The translations under genes and the position numbers were made by a program. From assembly GCA_964521405.1 (NCBI GenBank), contig CAZFRR010000299.1, positions 1 to 64,000 of the forward strand: a stretch of DNA of 64,000 nucleotides, given 5' to 3'. The notes under the pieces are model-generated. The model made no database searches. It had not been told where the DNA came from and saw nothing but the letters and a program-made list of their open reading frames with translations. Shown here piece after piece: positions 1 to 8,358 of the stretch; within the stretch, counting starts at the first letter, position 1; every line of letters begins with the position of its first letter. This DNA is from SG8-41 sp964521405. Lineage in GTDB: Bacteria; Pseudomonadota; Gammaproteobacteria; Burkholderiales; SG8-41.

Positions 1-386
1 GTCGACCTCCACGACCGCCAACTCCGGCAGGCGTTGATTCTTCGGCAGAACCTTGCTGTTGATGAACCCCATAGATTTCATCGTACAACGTCCCATGAAG
101 AGTTTCGATGACAGTCATACCGGGCAGCAACCCGCCCAGCCTGCCATCAGCGTCCCAAGCCGTAGTGCTCGTCGGGTGCAACTTGTCAATTCTTGGGGTC
201 AATCGTTTTGTTGTTTGCTTTCCTGGCGTCTTGGCGACTTGGCGGTTCAATCCTGTATTGATCTTCCACCGCGTCCTCTGCGGTGAGAATTTCACGGCGC
301 CGTCAACCGGCGCATCGTACGCCGCGTTTGAGCCTCCATGCGCTCCGCACCCGCGGACCGCAATACCCACTACGGAGGGAAGAGCC
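1..386. other. Left edge, no gene resolved
   Basis: Two minus-strand frames run open to the window edge, one from an ATG at 96 and another from an ATG at 118. Either could be the beginning of a gene cut by the window, and the peptides are not ones I recognise. From about 221 to 250 there is a tandem word array of the TTGGCGTC type, and 268-284 resembles the CCTCTGCGGTGAG word seen elsewhere in the window. I see no other structure. Confidence 0.3.
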
Positions 387-809
387 ATGGAGAAGGAACA
401 GACACTCAGGATATTGAATGCCCTGGCGAACGGCGTTCACCCGGCGACGGGAGAGAAGTTCGCGGCCGACGGCCCCTACCAGCACCCCGATACCGTGCGC
501 GCGCTGTTCGCAGCGATGCGCGCGGTCGAGGGTGGCGATGCGCCCATGCCGGCGCCCGCCGCCGAGCGTAAACCCGCGCTGCCTCAAAGCGGTTCCGGCT
601 CGCGCTGGAGCGCCGAGGAGGAACAACGGCTGGCGAACGCGTTCGATGCCGGCAAGACGGTGGACGAGCTTGCGCGCGCGCACAACCGCAGCCGCGCCGG
701 CATCGAGGCGCGGCTGGTGCGGCTCGGCAAGATGGATGTTTCGGCGGTCACCACGCCCTTGCGCTACCCGCCCAAACCCGGTGGGCAGACGACTCGCCCG
801 GGCACGTAA
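387..809 (+). CDS. Small HTH/SANT-like hypothetical protein
   Basis: A 140-residue protein of unknown function. Residues 1-50 form a short alpha-helical segment (HPATGEKFAADGPYQHPDT). Residues 51-70 are a Pro/Ala-rich linker. Residues 72-117 begin SRWSAEEEQRLANAFDAG and read as a small helix-turn-helix of the Myb/SANT kind, as found in proteins whose DNA-binding tail decides when a factor acts. The start was chosen at 387 because a GGAGGGA ribosome-binding site lies about 8 bases upstream and the longer upstream extension runs through repeat-like DNA. The gene stands alone, ending before a palindromic repeat. The DNA-binding role is inferred from the helix pattern only. Confidence 0.6.
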   Translation: MEKEQTLRILNALANGVHPATGEKFAADGPYQHPDTVRALFAAMRAVEGGDAPMPAPAAERKPALPQSGSGSRWSAEEEQRLANAFDAGKTVDELARAHNRSRAGIEARLVRLGKMDVSAVTTPLRYPPKPGGQTTRPGT

Positions 810-818
810 GCGCCCAAT

Positions 819-936
819 AACCAGAAATATTAGCCACAGAGATCACAGAGAACACAGAGGGTTAAGCACAATACCTGGAGCGAGTTCGATTTCGCTCTTC
901 TCTGTGACCTCTGTGTCCTTGTGGCTGATTCTGGTT
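819..936. repeat. Inverted pair of CACAGAG word arrays
   Basis: The left arm (820-862) repeats words like CACAGAGA and ACACAGAGG. The right arm (897-936) carries the reverse complements CTCTGTGACC, CTCTGTGTCC and TTGTGGCTG, and ends TTCTGGTTT opposite the leading AACCAGAA. The whole 118 bp can fold back on itself with an unpaired centre. It lies exactly between two convergent genes, so it may terminate transcription in both directions. Confidence 0.75.
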
Positions 937-1686
937 TTAACCTCCCGTCAGCGCGCGCGCGAGCAGCGAGGCGCCGATCAGCAGCAGCAGTACGCTGATG
1001 ACGCGCAGCAGGCTGGCGCGCGAGATGCGCGCCTGGAGGCGGTTGCCCAGCCACAGCCCCGCGAGGCAGAACGGGACGAGCATGGCGAAGCCGATCAGCC
1101 GGTCGGCCAGCATGAGCCCGCCCGCAGTAAACACCAGCGCGCGGATCGAGACCGAGAAGATCACCATGTTGGAGAGCGTCGCGCGCAGCGAGCGCTTCTC
1201 GCGCATGCGGTGCGCGAGGTAGATCGCGTAGGGCGGCGCGCCGACGCCGAACAGCGTGCCGAACGCACCGCCGACGAAACCGGCGACCGGCGCCCAGGCC
1301 TGGCTCACGAATCGCGTCGCCTCGCCCTGGCGCAGAGAATAAATGCCGTAGGCGACCAGGAATGCGCCGATTCCCGCGATTGTCGCCTGCTGGGGCAGCG
1401 CCACCAGCAGCGTCACCCCCGCGACTGCGCCTGCCAGCGAGAACGGCACCATCCACGCGAGCTCGGACCTGTCGGCTTCGCGCGAGAAGCGCACGCCCAG
1501 CGACAGTGCCGCAGACACGTCGAGCAGCACGCACATCGGCAGCACGAAATCGAGCGGCAGGAAGTGCGACAGGATCGGCACGGTAAAAAGCGCCGCGCCG
1601 AACGCCGAGATGCCGAAGACGACGTAGGAGCAGAACACCACTGCCGCAGCAATGGCGAACAGCGGGAGATCGAAAGGGACGGTCAT
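937..1686 (-). CDS. TauE/SafE family membrane exporter
   Basis: A 249-residue integral membrane protein, about eight hydrophobic segments, of the TauE/SafE (UPF0721) family, which moves small anions such as sulfite, sulfoacetate or organosulfonates across the inner membrane. The N-terminus (FCSYVVFGISAFGAALF) carries the family pattern of a first helix followed by a Gly/Phe-rich loop, and a second half-repeat begins near residue 140 (VAGFVGGAFGTLFGVGAPP). It is monocistronic and convergent with the small HTH gene. No sulfur-metabolism gene is nearby, so the substrate cannot be named. Confidence 0.85.
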   Translation of the reverse strand: MTVPFDLPLFAIAAAVVFCSYVVFGISAFGAALFTVPILSHFLPLDFVLPMCVLLDVSAALSLGVRFSREADRSELAWMVPFSLAGAVAGVTLLVALPQQATIAGIGAFLVAYGIYSLRQGEATRFVSQAWAPVAGFVGGAFGTLFGVGAPPYAIYLAHRMREKRSLRATLSNMVIFSVSIRALVFTAGGLMLADRLIGFAMLVPFCLAGLWLGNRLQARISRASLLRVISVLLLLIGASLLARALTGG

Positions 1687-1804
1687 GAAAGAATAAGGGC
1701 GCCGGTATCGCCACCGACGCCCTTCTGTGAGTCGCGCCGAATGAACGGCAGTCTATTCTGACCGTTCGATTCGGCGCATCTGACCCGGCACGAAGTGTCC
1801 GGTG

Positions 1805-2941
1805 TCAGACGATGTTGAGATGCTCGATGCCCGTCGAGAGGTCCTTCTCCTTGGCTTCCTTGCCCTGGAGCTTGATCATCAGGCGCAGTTCATTGACCGA
1901 GTCGGCGTTCCTCAGCGCGTCCTCGTAGCTGATCTGCCCGCCCTCGTAGAGCTCGAACAGGTGCTGGTCGAAGGTTTGCATGCCGAGTTCGCGCGACTTT
2001 TTCATGATCTCCTTGATCTCGTGCACGTCGCCCTTGAAGATGAGGTCGGAGATCAGCGGCGAGTTCAGCATGATCTCGACCGCAGCCACCCGCCCCTTGC
2101 TCTCCTTTCTCGGGATGAGCCGCTGCGACACCAGCGCCCGGATGTTGAGCGAGAGATCCATCAGCAACTGGTGCCTGCGTTCCTCGGGGAAGAAGTTGAT
2201 GATGCGGTCGAGCGCCTGGTTGGCGCTGTTGGCGTGCAGTGTCGCCATGCACAGGTGGCCGGTTTCCGCGAAGGCGATGGCGTAATCCATGGTTTCGCGG
2301 TCGCGGATTTCGCCGATCAGGATCACGTCCGGCGCCTGGCGCAGCGTGTTCTTCAGCGCCGCGTGCCACGAGTCGGTGTCCACGCCCACCTCGCGCTGGG
2401 TGATGACGCAGTTCTTGTGCTCGTGCACGTACTCCACCGGGTCTTCGATGGTGATGATGTGGCCGTAGCTGTTCTCGTTGCGGTAGCCGATCATTGCCGC
2501 GAGCGAGGTGGACTTGCCCGAGCCGGTGCCGCCCACCAGGATGATGAGGCCGCGCTTGGTCATCACCACGTCCTTCATGATCGGGGGCAGGTTGAGGTCC
2601 TCGAACTTCGGGATCGTGGTGGTGATGGTCCGCAGCACCATGCCGATGCGGCCCTGCTGCATGAAGGCGTTCACCCGGAAGCGACCGATGCCCCCGGGGT
2701 TGATCGCGAAATTGCACTCCTTGGTGGCCTCGAACTCCTGCGCCTGCTTGTCGTTCATCATGGCGCGGGTCAGCTCCGAGGTGTGCTGCATGGTGAGCTG
2801 CTGGCTCGCGACCGGCGTCATCCTGCCGTCGAGCTTGATCGCGGGCGGGAAGCCGGTGGTGATGAAGAGGTCGGATCCCTTCTTCGCCACCATCGCCCGC
2901 AACAGATCGTGCATGAACTTGACTGCCTGGTCTCTTTCCAT
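1805..2941 (-). CDS. pilU: PilU, PilT-like twitching motility ATPase
   Basis: A 378-residue hexameric ATPase of the type IV pilus machine. It works with PilT in pilus retraction at the cytoplasmic base of the pilus. The N-terminal PAS-like region is followed by Walker A GGTGSGKS at residues 137-144, an Asp box, Walker B VILIGEIRD and a His box (GHLCMATLHANSA). The C-terminal tail (EKDLSTGIEHLNIV) is longer than that of PilT and is typical of PilU. It lies 42 bp after pilT on the same strand, the usual pilT-pilU order, and is probably co-transcribed with it. Confidence 0.95.
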   Translation of the reverse strand: MERDQAVKFMHDLLRAMVAKKGSDLFITTGFPPAIKLDGRMTPVASQQLTMQHTSELTRAMMNDKQAQEFEATKECNFAINPGGIGRFRVNAFMQQGRIGMVLRTITTTIPKFEDLNLPPIMKDVVMTKRGLIILVGGTGSGKSTSLAAMIGYRNENSYGHIITIEDPVEYVHEHKNCVITQREVGVDTDSWHAALKNTLRQAPDVILIGEIRDRETMDYAIAFAETGHLCMATLHANSANQALDRIINFFPEERRHQLLMDLSLNIRALVSQRLIPRKESKGRVAAVEIMLNSPLISDLIFKGDVHEIKEIMKKSRELGMQTFDQHLFELYEGGQISYEDALRNADSVNELRLMIKLQGKEAKEKDLSTGIEHLNIV

Positions 2942-2983
2942 ACGCTGCTCCTGCTCGGTATCCCCAGCCTGGCTGCTGCCGGA

Positions 2984-4024
2984 TTATTTGAAGTTATCCT
3001 TGTTCGCCGCCTTGTTCCGCGCCTCTTCCACCGAGATGACGTTGCGCCTGACCAGGTCCGTCAGGTTCTGGTCGAGCGTCTGCATCCCGTAATTCTGCCC
3101 GGTCTGGATCGCGGAATACATCTGCGCGACCTTGGCTTCTCGTATCAGGTTCCGGATCGCCGGCGTGCCGACCATGATCTCATGCGCCGCCACCCGCCCG
3201 CTGCCGTCCTTGGTCTTCAACAGCGCCTGTGAAATCACCGCGCGCAGCGATTCGGACAGCATCGCTCGCATCATTTCCTTTTCCTCGGCCGGGAAGACGT
3301 CGATGATCCGGTCGATGGTCTTGGCCGCGGAGCTGGTGTGCAGCGTGCCGAAAACCAGATGGCCGGTCTCGGCCGCGGTCATGGCGAGCCGGATCGTTTC
3401 CAGGTCGCGCATCTCGCCCACCAGGATGACATCCGGGTCCTCCCGCAAGGCGCTGCGCAACGCATTGGCGAAAGACAGCGTGTGGGGGCCCACCTCGCGC
3501 TGGTTGATCAGGCACTTCTTGGACTCGTGCACGAACTCGATCGGGTCCTCCACCGTCAGGATGTGGCCGTGCTCGCTTTCGTTCTTGTGGTTGACCATGG
3601 CCGCCAGCGTCGTCGACTTGCCGGAGCCGGTCGGGCCGGTCACCAGCACCACGCCGCGCGGCTGGTCGGCGAGTTCGGCGAAGATCTTGGGCGCCTTGAG
3701 GTCCTCCAGCGACAGGATCTTGGAGGGGATGGTCCGCATCACCGCGGCGGCGCCGCGTTGCTGCACGAAAGCGTTCACCCGGAAGCGCGCAAGATTGGGG
3801 ATCGCAAACGAGAAATCACACTCGAGGTTTTCCTCGTAGAACTTGCGCTGGCCGTCGTTCATGATGTCGTAGACCATTGCGTGCACGTCCTTGTGCTCCA
3901 TCGCCGGCAGGTTGATGCGGCGAATGTCACCGTGCACGCGGATCATCGGGGGCAGGCCTGACGAGAGGTGGAGGTCGGAGGCTTTGTTCTTGACAACGAA
4001 TGCCAGCAACTCGGAGATGTCCAT
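2984..4024 (-). CDS. pilT: PilT, type IV pilus retraction ATPase
   Basis: A 346-residue retraction motor that depolymerises type IV pili and powers twitching and DNA uptake. It begins MDISELLAFVVKNKASDLHL, a canonical PilT start. Walker A GPTGSGKS is at residues 130-137, Walker B is VILVGEMRD and the His box GHLVFGTLHTSSA follows. The AIRNLIRE motif (APAIRNLIREAK-type segment) needed for retraction is present near the C-terminus. It is the first gene of the pilT-pilU unit and is divergent from yggS, an arrangement common in beta- and gammaproteobacteria. Confidence 0.97.
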   Translation of the reverse strand: MDISELLAFVVKNKASDLHLSSGLPPMIRVHGDIRRINLPAMEHKDVHAMVYDIMNDGQRKFYEENLECDFSFAIPNLARFRVNAFVQQRGAAAVMRTIPSKILSLEDLKAPKIFAELADQPRGVVLVTGPTGSGKSTTLAAMVNHKNESEHGHILTVEDPIEFVHESKKCLINQREVGPHTLSFANALRSALREDPDVILVGEMRDLETIRLAMTAAETGHLVFGTLHTSSAAKTIDRIIDVFPAEEKEMMRAMLSESLRAVISQALLKTKDGSGRVAAHEIMVGTPAIRNLIREAKVAQMYSAIQTGQNYGMQTLDQNLTDLVRRNVISVEEARNKAANKDNFK

Positions 4025-4115
4025 TTATAATGCTCCGTGATCGGGTTATGCGGCAGGTAAGTGCGTTAAGGTTCTGATTTTACGCTGTTCACCCACCCCG
4101 CGCGATGCGGAAATT

Positions 4116-4802
4116 ATGACCACAATCGCCTCCAACATGCAAGCTGTCCGTGACCGAATTGCGCGGGCTGCGCTGGCCGCGGGTCGGCGCACCGGCGACG
4201 TTCGGCTGGTGGCGGTGAGCAAGACCTTCCCGGCCGAGCATATCGTGCAGGCGCATGCCGCAGGCCAGAGAGCGTTCGGCGAAAATTTCGTCCAGGAGGC
4301 TGTGGAAAAGATAACGAAACTTGCCGCTTTGACATTGGAGTGGCACTTCCTGGGCCCCATCCAGAGCAACAAGACCGGCCCGATCGCGCAGCATTTCCAG
4401 TGGGTTCACAGTATCGAGCGCGAAAAAATCGCGCAGCGCCTGAACGCCGCGCGGCCCGCGGGACTGCCGCCGCTCAATGTTCTCATCCAGGTCAACGTCA
4501 GCGGCGAGGCCAGCAAGAGCGGGGTCGGACCGGGAGACGAGGAGGAGCTCGCCGCTGCGATAGCCCGGTTGCCGCGATTGAGGCTGCGCGGGCTGATGGC
4601 GATACCGGAACCGGCGCCGGACGCGACACTTCAGCACCGGCGGTTCGCCCTGTTGCGCCAACGGAAGGACCGGCTCGCTGCCCGCGGTTATGCGCTCGAC
4701 ACGCTTTCGATGGGCATGTCGGACGACCTCGAGGCGGCAATCGCGGAGGGGGCGACGATGGTGCGCGTCGGCACGGCGATTTTCGGTTTCCGAAAGAAGT
4801 GA
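4116..4802 (+). CDS. yggS: YggS/PLPBP pyridoxal phosphate homeostasis protein
   Basis: A 228-residue PLP-binding protein with an alanine-racemase-like barrel that has no known catalytic product and buffers cellular PLP and amino-acid balance. The PLP lysine is K36 in LVAVSKTFPA. Later family motifs are FGENFVQEA, WHFLGPIQSNK, and near the C-terminus LSMGMSDDLEAAI and RVGTAIFG, which hold the phosphate. It leads the yggS-proC-yggT-yggU cluster. Its stop codon TGA is the first part of the GTGACTCG word array that follows. Confidence 0.95.
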   Translation: MTTIASNMQAVRDRIARAALAAGRRTGDVRLVAVSKTFPAEHIVQAHAAGQRAFGENFVQEAVEKITKLAALTLEWHFLGPIQSNKTGPIAQHFQWVHSIEREKIAQRLNAARPAGLPPLNVLIQVNVSGEASKSGVGPGDEEELAAAIARLPRLRLRGLMAIPEPAPDATLQHRRFALLRQRKDRLAARGYALDTLSMGMSDDLEAAIAEGATMVRVGTAIFGFRKK

Positions 4803-4923
4803 CTCGTTTCTCGTTATTCGTTTCTCGTGACCTGCAAGGGACGTTGCAGCATGCTTATAGCGAGCGGCCTGTTAAGATAAGAACGATACCGGGACGAGTC
4901 ACGAGCAACGAAAAACGAGTCAC
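4799..4923. repeat. Inverted pair of GTGACTCGTTTCTCG word arrays
   Basis: The left arm (4799-4830) repeats CTCGTTTCTCGTT-like words. The right arm (4894-4923) is its reverse complement (ACGAGCAACG, AAAAACGAGT). The left arm starts inside the yggS stop codon and the right arm ends 9 bases before the proC start. The same word pair recurs at 12004-12105 and 50807-50876. Confidence 0.85.
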
Positions 4924-4932
4924 TCCTTAAAC

Positions 4933-5745
4933 GTGAAGATAACGTTCATCGGCGGCGGCAACATGGCGGGCGCCATTATCGGCGGGCTCATCCGCAAGCG
5001 CTGGCCGCGCAAGGCGATCCAGGTGGTGGAAATCGCGCCGGCGGCCCGCGAGGGGCTGGCGCGTGAATTCAAAGTGAAGGCCCGGGCCGCGCTCGATGCC
5101 AGGGCCGCGAAATGCGATTGCGTCGTGCTCGCGGTCAAGCCGCAGCAGGTGCGCGAGGCCGCGGCCGCGTTGAAGCCCTATCTCGCCTCGCAGCTCGTCA
5201 TCACCATCGCGGCCGGTATCCGGGTGAAGGACCTTTCGCGCTGGCTGGGCGGCTACCGGCGCATCGTCCGCGTCATGCCCAACACCCCGGCGCTGGTGCA
5301 CGCCGGCATTTCCGGCCTCTACGCGCCGGCGGCGGTTGGCGCTGACGGTCGCGCTGTGGCCGAGAAGGTCCTGGGCGCCGTGGGAAAAACCGTGTGGCTC
5401 AAGCGCGAGGAGGATATCGACGTCGTGACCGCCGTCTCCGGCAGCGGCCCCGCCTACGTCTTCTACTTCATCGAGGCGCTGGCGTGCGCCGCGCGCGAAC
5501 TGGGGCTGGCTGACGACGCGGCGCACCGGCTCGCGATCGAAACCTTCCACGGCGCGGTCAAGCTTGCGGCGCAATCGAGCGAGCCGCCGCAGACGCTGCG
5601 TGCCCGCGTCACCTCGAAAGGCGGCACCACCGAGCGCGCATTGAAATCCCTGGAAGACGACCGGGTAAAGGAAGCGATCCTGCGCGCGGTGCGCGCCGCG
5701 GCCAGCCGCTCGCGCGAGCTGGGCGACGAGCTGGGGAAAGACTGA
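4933..5745 (+). CDS. proC: Pyrroline-5-carboxylate reductase
   Basis: A 270-residue cytosolic enzyme that reduces pyrroline-5-carboxylate to proline with NAD(P)H, the last step of proline synthesis. The Rossmann start is MKITFIGGGNMAGAIIGGLI. The substrate-side motifs VMPNTPALVHAGISGLYA and AVSGSGPAYVFYFIEAL are intact, as is the C-terminal TSKGGTTERALKSLE signature. The start is a GTG at 4933, chosen because the GGGNM dinucleotide fold begins right behind it. Upstream DNA is a repeat and has no clear ribosome-binding site beyond ACTCCTT. It follows yggS in the standard cluster. Confidence 0.96.
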   Translation: MKITFIGGGNMAGAIIGGLIRKRWPRKAIQVVEIAPAAREGLAREFKVKARAALDARAAKCDCVVLAVKPQQVREAAAALKPYLASQLVITIAAGIRVKDLSRWLGGYRRIVRVMPNTPALVHAGISGLYAPAAVGADGRAVAEKVLGAVGKTVWLKREEDIDVVTAVSGSGPAYVFYFIEALACAARELGLADDAAHRLAIETFHGAVKLAAQSSEPPQTLRARVTSKGGTTERALKSLEDDRVKEAILRAVRAAASRSRELGDELGKD

Positions 5746-5748
5746 TTT

Positions 5749-5842
5749 ACCGCAGAGACGCCGAGCCGCAGAGAAAACAAGATCAAGTACATGATGGCCC
5801 GAATCCTGGAATTTCTCCGCGTCTCAGCGCCTCCGCGGTGAG
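5749..5842. repeat. Inverted pair of CCGCAGAGACGC word arrays
   Basis: The left arm (about 5750-5778) reads ACCGCAGAGACGCCGAG then CCGCAGAG. The right arm (about 5812-5842) carries TTCTCCGCGTCTCAGCG then CCTCCGCGGTGAG, the reverse complement. The pair fills the gap between proC and yggT. Confidence 0.75.
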
Positions 5843-5854
5843 AGGGCCCGGGCA

Positions 5855-6430
5855 TTGCTCTCCGGCGCGCTGATCTTCCTCATCGAGACCGCCTTCGGGC
5901 TGTTCGTCGTGGCACTGCTGCTGCGTTTCTACCTGCAGTGGGCGCGCGCGCCGTACCGCAACCCGCTGTCGGATTTCCTGCAGGCGCTGACGGACTTCAT
6001 GGTGCGGCCGGCCCGCCGCCTCATTCCCGGCCTGTGGGGTCTCGATCTCGCCTCGTTTGCGCTGGCCTGGCTGATCCAGCTGGTTGAGCTCTTCGTTGTG
6101 CTCCAGCTGCGCGGCTACCAGGCCGTGCCGGACGCAGGGCTGGCGCTTGCCGCCCTGGTTCTGCTCGCGCTCGTCGCGATCATCAGGATCGGGCTCTACA
6201 TCGTGATGGCGGCGGTGATACTGCAGGTGGTGCTGTCCTGGGTGGGCCCGTACAGCCCGCTGATGCCGCTCGCGAACAGCATGACGCGGCCGTTACTGCG
6301 GGGGTTCCAGAAGCGGATTCCGCCAATCGGCAACGTCGACCTGTCGCCGCTGCTCCTGCTGGTGGTCATCCAGCTCCTGCTGATGCTCCCTGTCGCCTGG
6401 GCGGAGACCTCTCTCGCGCGGCTGCTTTGA
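5855..6430 (+). CDS. yggT: YggT family inner membrane protein
   Basis: A 191-residue protein with two tandem YGGT domains, each with two hydrophobic helices. The first (about 5-95) has LLRFYLQWARAPYRNPLSDF and the second (about 105-185) has ILQVVLSWVGPYSPLMPL. The family is a membrane protein of uncertain function linked to cell division or osmotic tolerance. The only start near the conserved N-terminus is a TTG at 5855 just after a repeat, so the exact start is uncertain. It lies in the conserved proC-yggT-yggU order. Confidence 0.88.
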   Translation: MLSGALIFLIETAFGLFVVALLLRFYLQWARAPYRNPLSDFLQALTDFMVRPARRLIPGLWGLDLASFALAWLIQLVELFVVLQLRGYQAVPDAGLALAALVLLALVAIIRIGLYIVMAAVILQVVLSWVGPYSPLMPLANSMTRPLLRGFQKRIPPIGNVDLSPLLLLVVIQLLLMLPVAWAETSLARLL

Positions 6431-6435
6431 CGCCA

Positions 6436-6490
<55 letters not shown>

Positions 6491-6491
6491 C

Positions 6492-6797
6492 TTGAGTCGT
6501 GAATCAACCTGGTGCAGGTATAACACCGCTGAGCGGCGGCTTACGTTTACGCTGCACGTGCAGCCCGGCGCGCGCCGCAATGAGATTGTCGGGCTTCACG
6601 GTGGCGCGCTGAAGATGAAAATTGCCGCGCCGGCGGCGGACAACAAGGCCAATACAGCGCTGATCGGTTTTCTGAGCGAGACACTGGGGGTTCCCAAATC
6701 CGCCATCGCTATCCGCCATGGAGCTACCGGCAGACGAAAGGTCGTTGAAGTGAGCGGCAGCCCGGAACTCGCTACGATTATCGGGAATATGAAGTAA
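6492..6797 (+). CDS. DUF167/YggU family protein
   Basis: A 101-residue protein of the UPF0235 (YggU/DUF167) family, small conserved proteins of unknown biochemical role. The core is HVQPGARRNEIVGLHGGALK followed by KIAAPAADNKANTALIGFL and ends with GATGRRKVVEVSG, matching the family throughout. The start is uncertain: the TTG at 6492 lies at the edge of a tandem repeat, and a downstream GTG at 6558 would cut into the conserved first strand. It is the last gene of the yggS cluster. Confidence 0.88.
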   Translation: MSRESTWCRYNTAERRLTFTLHVQPGARRNEIVGLHGGALKMKIAAPAADNKANTALIGFLSETLGVPKSAIAIRHGATGRRKVVEVSGSPELATIIGNMK

Positions 6798-6816
6798 ACA
6801 CAGAGCTACTTGTCAC

Positions 6817-6875
<59 letters not shown>

Positions 6876-8348
6876 TTACATCAAGATAATGTCGTACTGC
6901 TCCTGGTTGTAAGCGGTCTCGACCTGCAGCGACACCGGCTTGCCGATGAAATCCGAGAGCAGGGCGAGCGCCTGCGATTCCTCGTCGAGGAAGAGGTCGA
7001 TCACCGGCTGCGAGGCGAGGATGCGGAACTCGCGCGCGCTGAACTGCCGCGCCTCGAGCGTCAGCTCCCGCAGGATCGTGTAGCACACGGTCTGCGCGGT
7101 CTTCAGCCGCGCGCGCCCGTCGCACGCGGGGCACGGCTCGCACAACACCTGGGCGAGCGACTCGCGGGTGCGCTTGCGCGTCATCTCCACCAGGCCCAAC
7201 TGGGTAAAGCCGTTCACGGACATGTGCGTGCGGTCGCGCGCCAGCGACTTGCGGAATTCGTTCAGCACCGCGTTCTTGTGCTCCTCGGTGTCCATGTCGA
7301 TGAAGTCGACGATGATGATGCCGCCGATGTTCCTCAATCGCAGCTGGCGGGCGATGATCTGCGCGGCTTCCAGGTTGGTCTTGAAGATCGTGTCGTCGAA
7401 GCTGCGCCCGCCGACGAAGCCGCCGGTGTTGACATCGACCGTGGTGAGCGCCTCGGTCTGGTCGATGATGAGGTAGCCGCCCGATTTCAGCTCCACGCGC
7501 CGCCCCAACGCTTTCTCGATCTCGTCCTCGACGCCGTAGAGGTCGAACAGCGGGCGCTCGCTGCTGTAATGCTCCAACCGCTCGGCCACGTTGGGCGTGA
7601 AGTCCTGCCCGAACTCGAGCATCTTCTGAGAGGCCTCTCGCGAATCCACCAGGATGCGCGCAGTATCCTCGTGCACGAAGTCGCGCAGCACCCTCAGAGT
7701 GAGGCCCAGGTCCTGGTAGAGGGGGGTCAACGGCGCGGCGACAGCGGCCTTGTCACGGATGCCCGACCACAGCCGGCGCAGGTAGTCGATATCGGACTTC
7801 AGCTCCCGGTCGGAGGCGGTTTCCGCCACGGTGCGGATGATGAAGCCGCCCTTCTCCTCCGGCGGCAGCAGCCCCCGCAGCTTCTCCCGCAGGTGCGCCC
7901 GCTCCTCCTCGTCCTCGATGCGCTGCGAGATGCCGATGTGCGAGTCCTGCGGCAGGTAGACGAGGAAGCGACCGGCGATCGAGATCTGGGTCGAGAGACG
8001 CGCGCCCTTGGTTCCGATCGGGTCCTTCACCACCTGGACCATCAGGTTCTGGCCCTCGCCGAGCAGCCTCTCGATCGGCGTCACCGGCTCCCCGTTCTGG
8101 CCGCCGTTGTGGCGGTGGCCGCGCATGTCGGCGACGTGCAGGAACGCCGCCCGCTCGCCCCCGATATCGATGAACGCCGACTGCATGCCCGGCAGCACTC
8201 GGACCACGCGCCCCATGGCGATGTTGCCGACCAGGCCGCGCGAGGCGGTGCGCTCGATATGCACCTCCTGCGTGACGCCCTGCTCGATCACGGCCACCCG
8301 CGTCTCCTGCGGGGTGACGTTTACCAGGATTTCCTCGGTAACGGCCAT
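6876..8348 (-). CDS. rng: Ribonuclease G
   Basis: A 490-residue endoribonuclease of the RNase E/G family that trims the 16S rRNA 5' end and degrades mRNA. The start at 8348 gives the canonical beginning MAVTEEILVNVTPQETRVAV. The next section is an S1-like domain (GRVVRVLPGMQSAFIDIGGERAAFL in two parts). The catalytic region has TTVDVNTGGFVG with the metal-binding Asp and IIIVDFIDM, and the zinc-link cysteines are in CEPCPACDG. It lacks the long C-terminal scaffold of RNase E. It is the last gene of the nadD-rsfS-rlmH-maf-rng unit, 10 bp after maf. Confidence 0.97.
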   Translation of the reverse strand: MAVTEEILVNVTPQETRVAVIEQGVTQEVHIERTASRGLVGNIAMGRVVRVLPGMQSAFIDIGGERAAFLHVADMRGHRHNGGQNGEPVTPIERLLGEGQNLMVQVVKDPIGTKGARLSTQISIAGRFLVYLPQDSHIGISQRIEDEEERAHLREKLRGLLPPEEKGGFIIRTVAETASDRELKSDIDYLRRLWSGIRDKAAVAAPLTPLYQDLGLTLRVLRDFVHEDTARILVDSREASQKMLEFGQDFTPNVAERLEHYSSERPLFDLYGVEDEIEKALGRRVELKSGGYLIIDQTEALTTVDVNTGGFVGGRSFDDTIFKTNLEAAQIIARQLRLRNIGGIIIVDFIDMDTEEHKNAVLNEFRKSLARDRTHMSVNGFTQLGLVEMTRKRTRESLAQVLCEPCPACDGRARLKTAQTVCYTILRELTLEARQFSAREFRILASQPVIDLFLDEESQALALLSDFIGKPVSLQVETAYNQEQYDIILM

Positions 8349-8358
8349 GGGAGGAGGC

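Noticed and set aside
1..118. Named partial gene at the left edge
   Set aside because: Two frames are open and neither peptide is recognised; too little sequence to decide.
418..1761. Long open frame on the plus strand opposite TauE/SafE
   Set aside because: Arg/Ala/His-rich composition with no family motif; the opposite strand carries a clear membrane protein. Such frames are common in GC-rich DNA.
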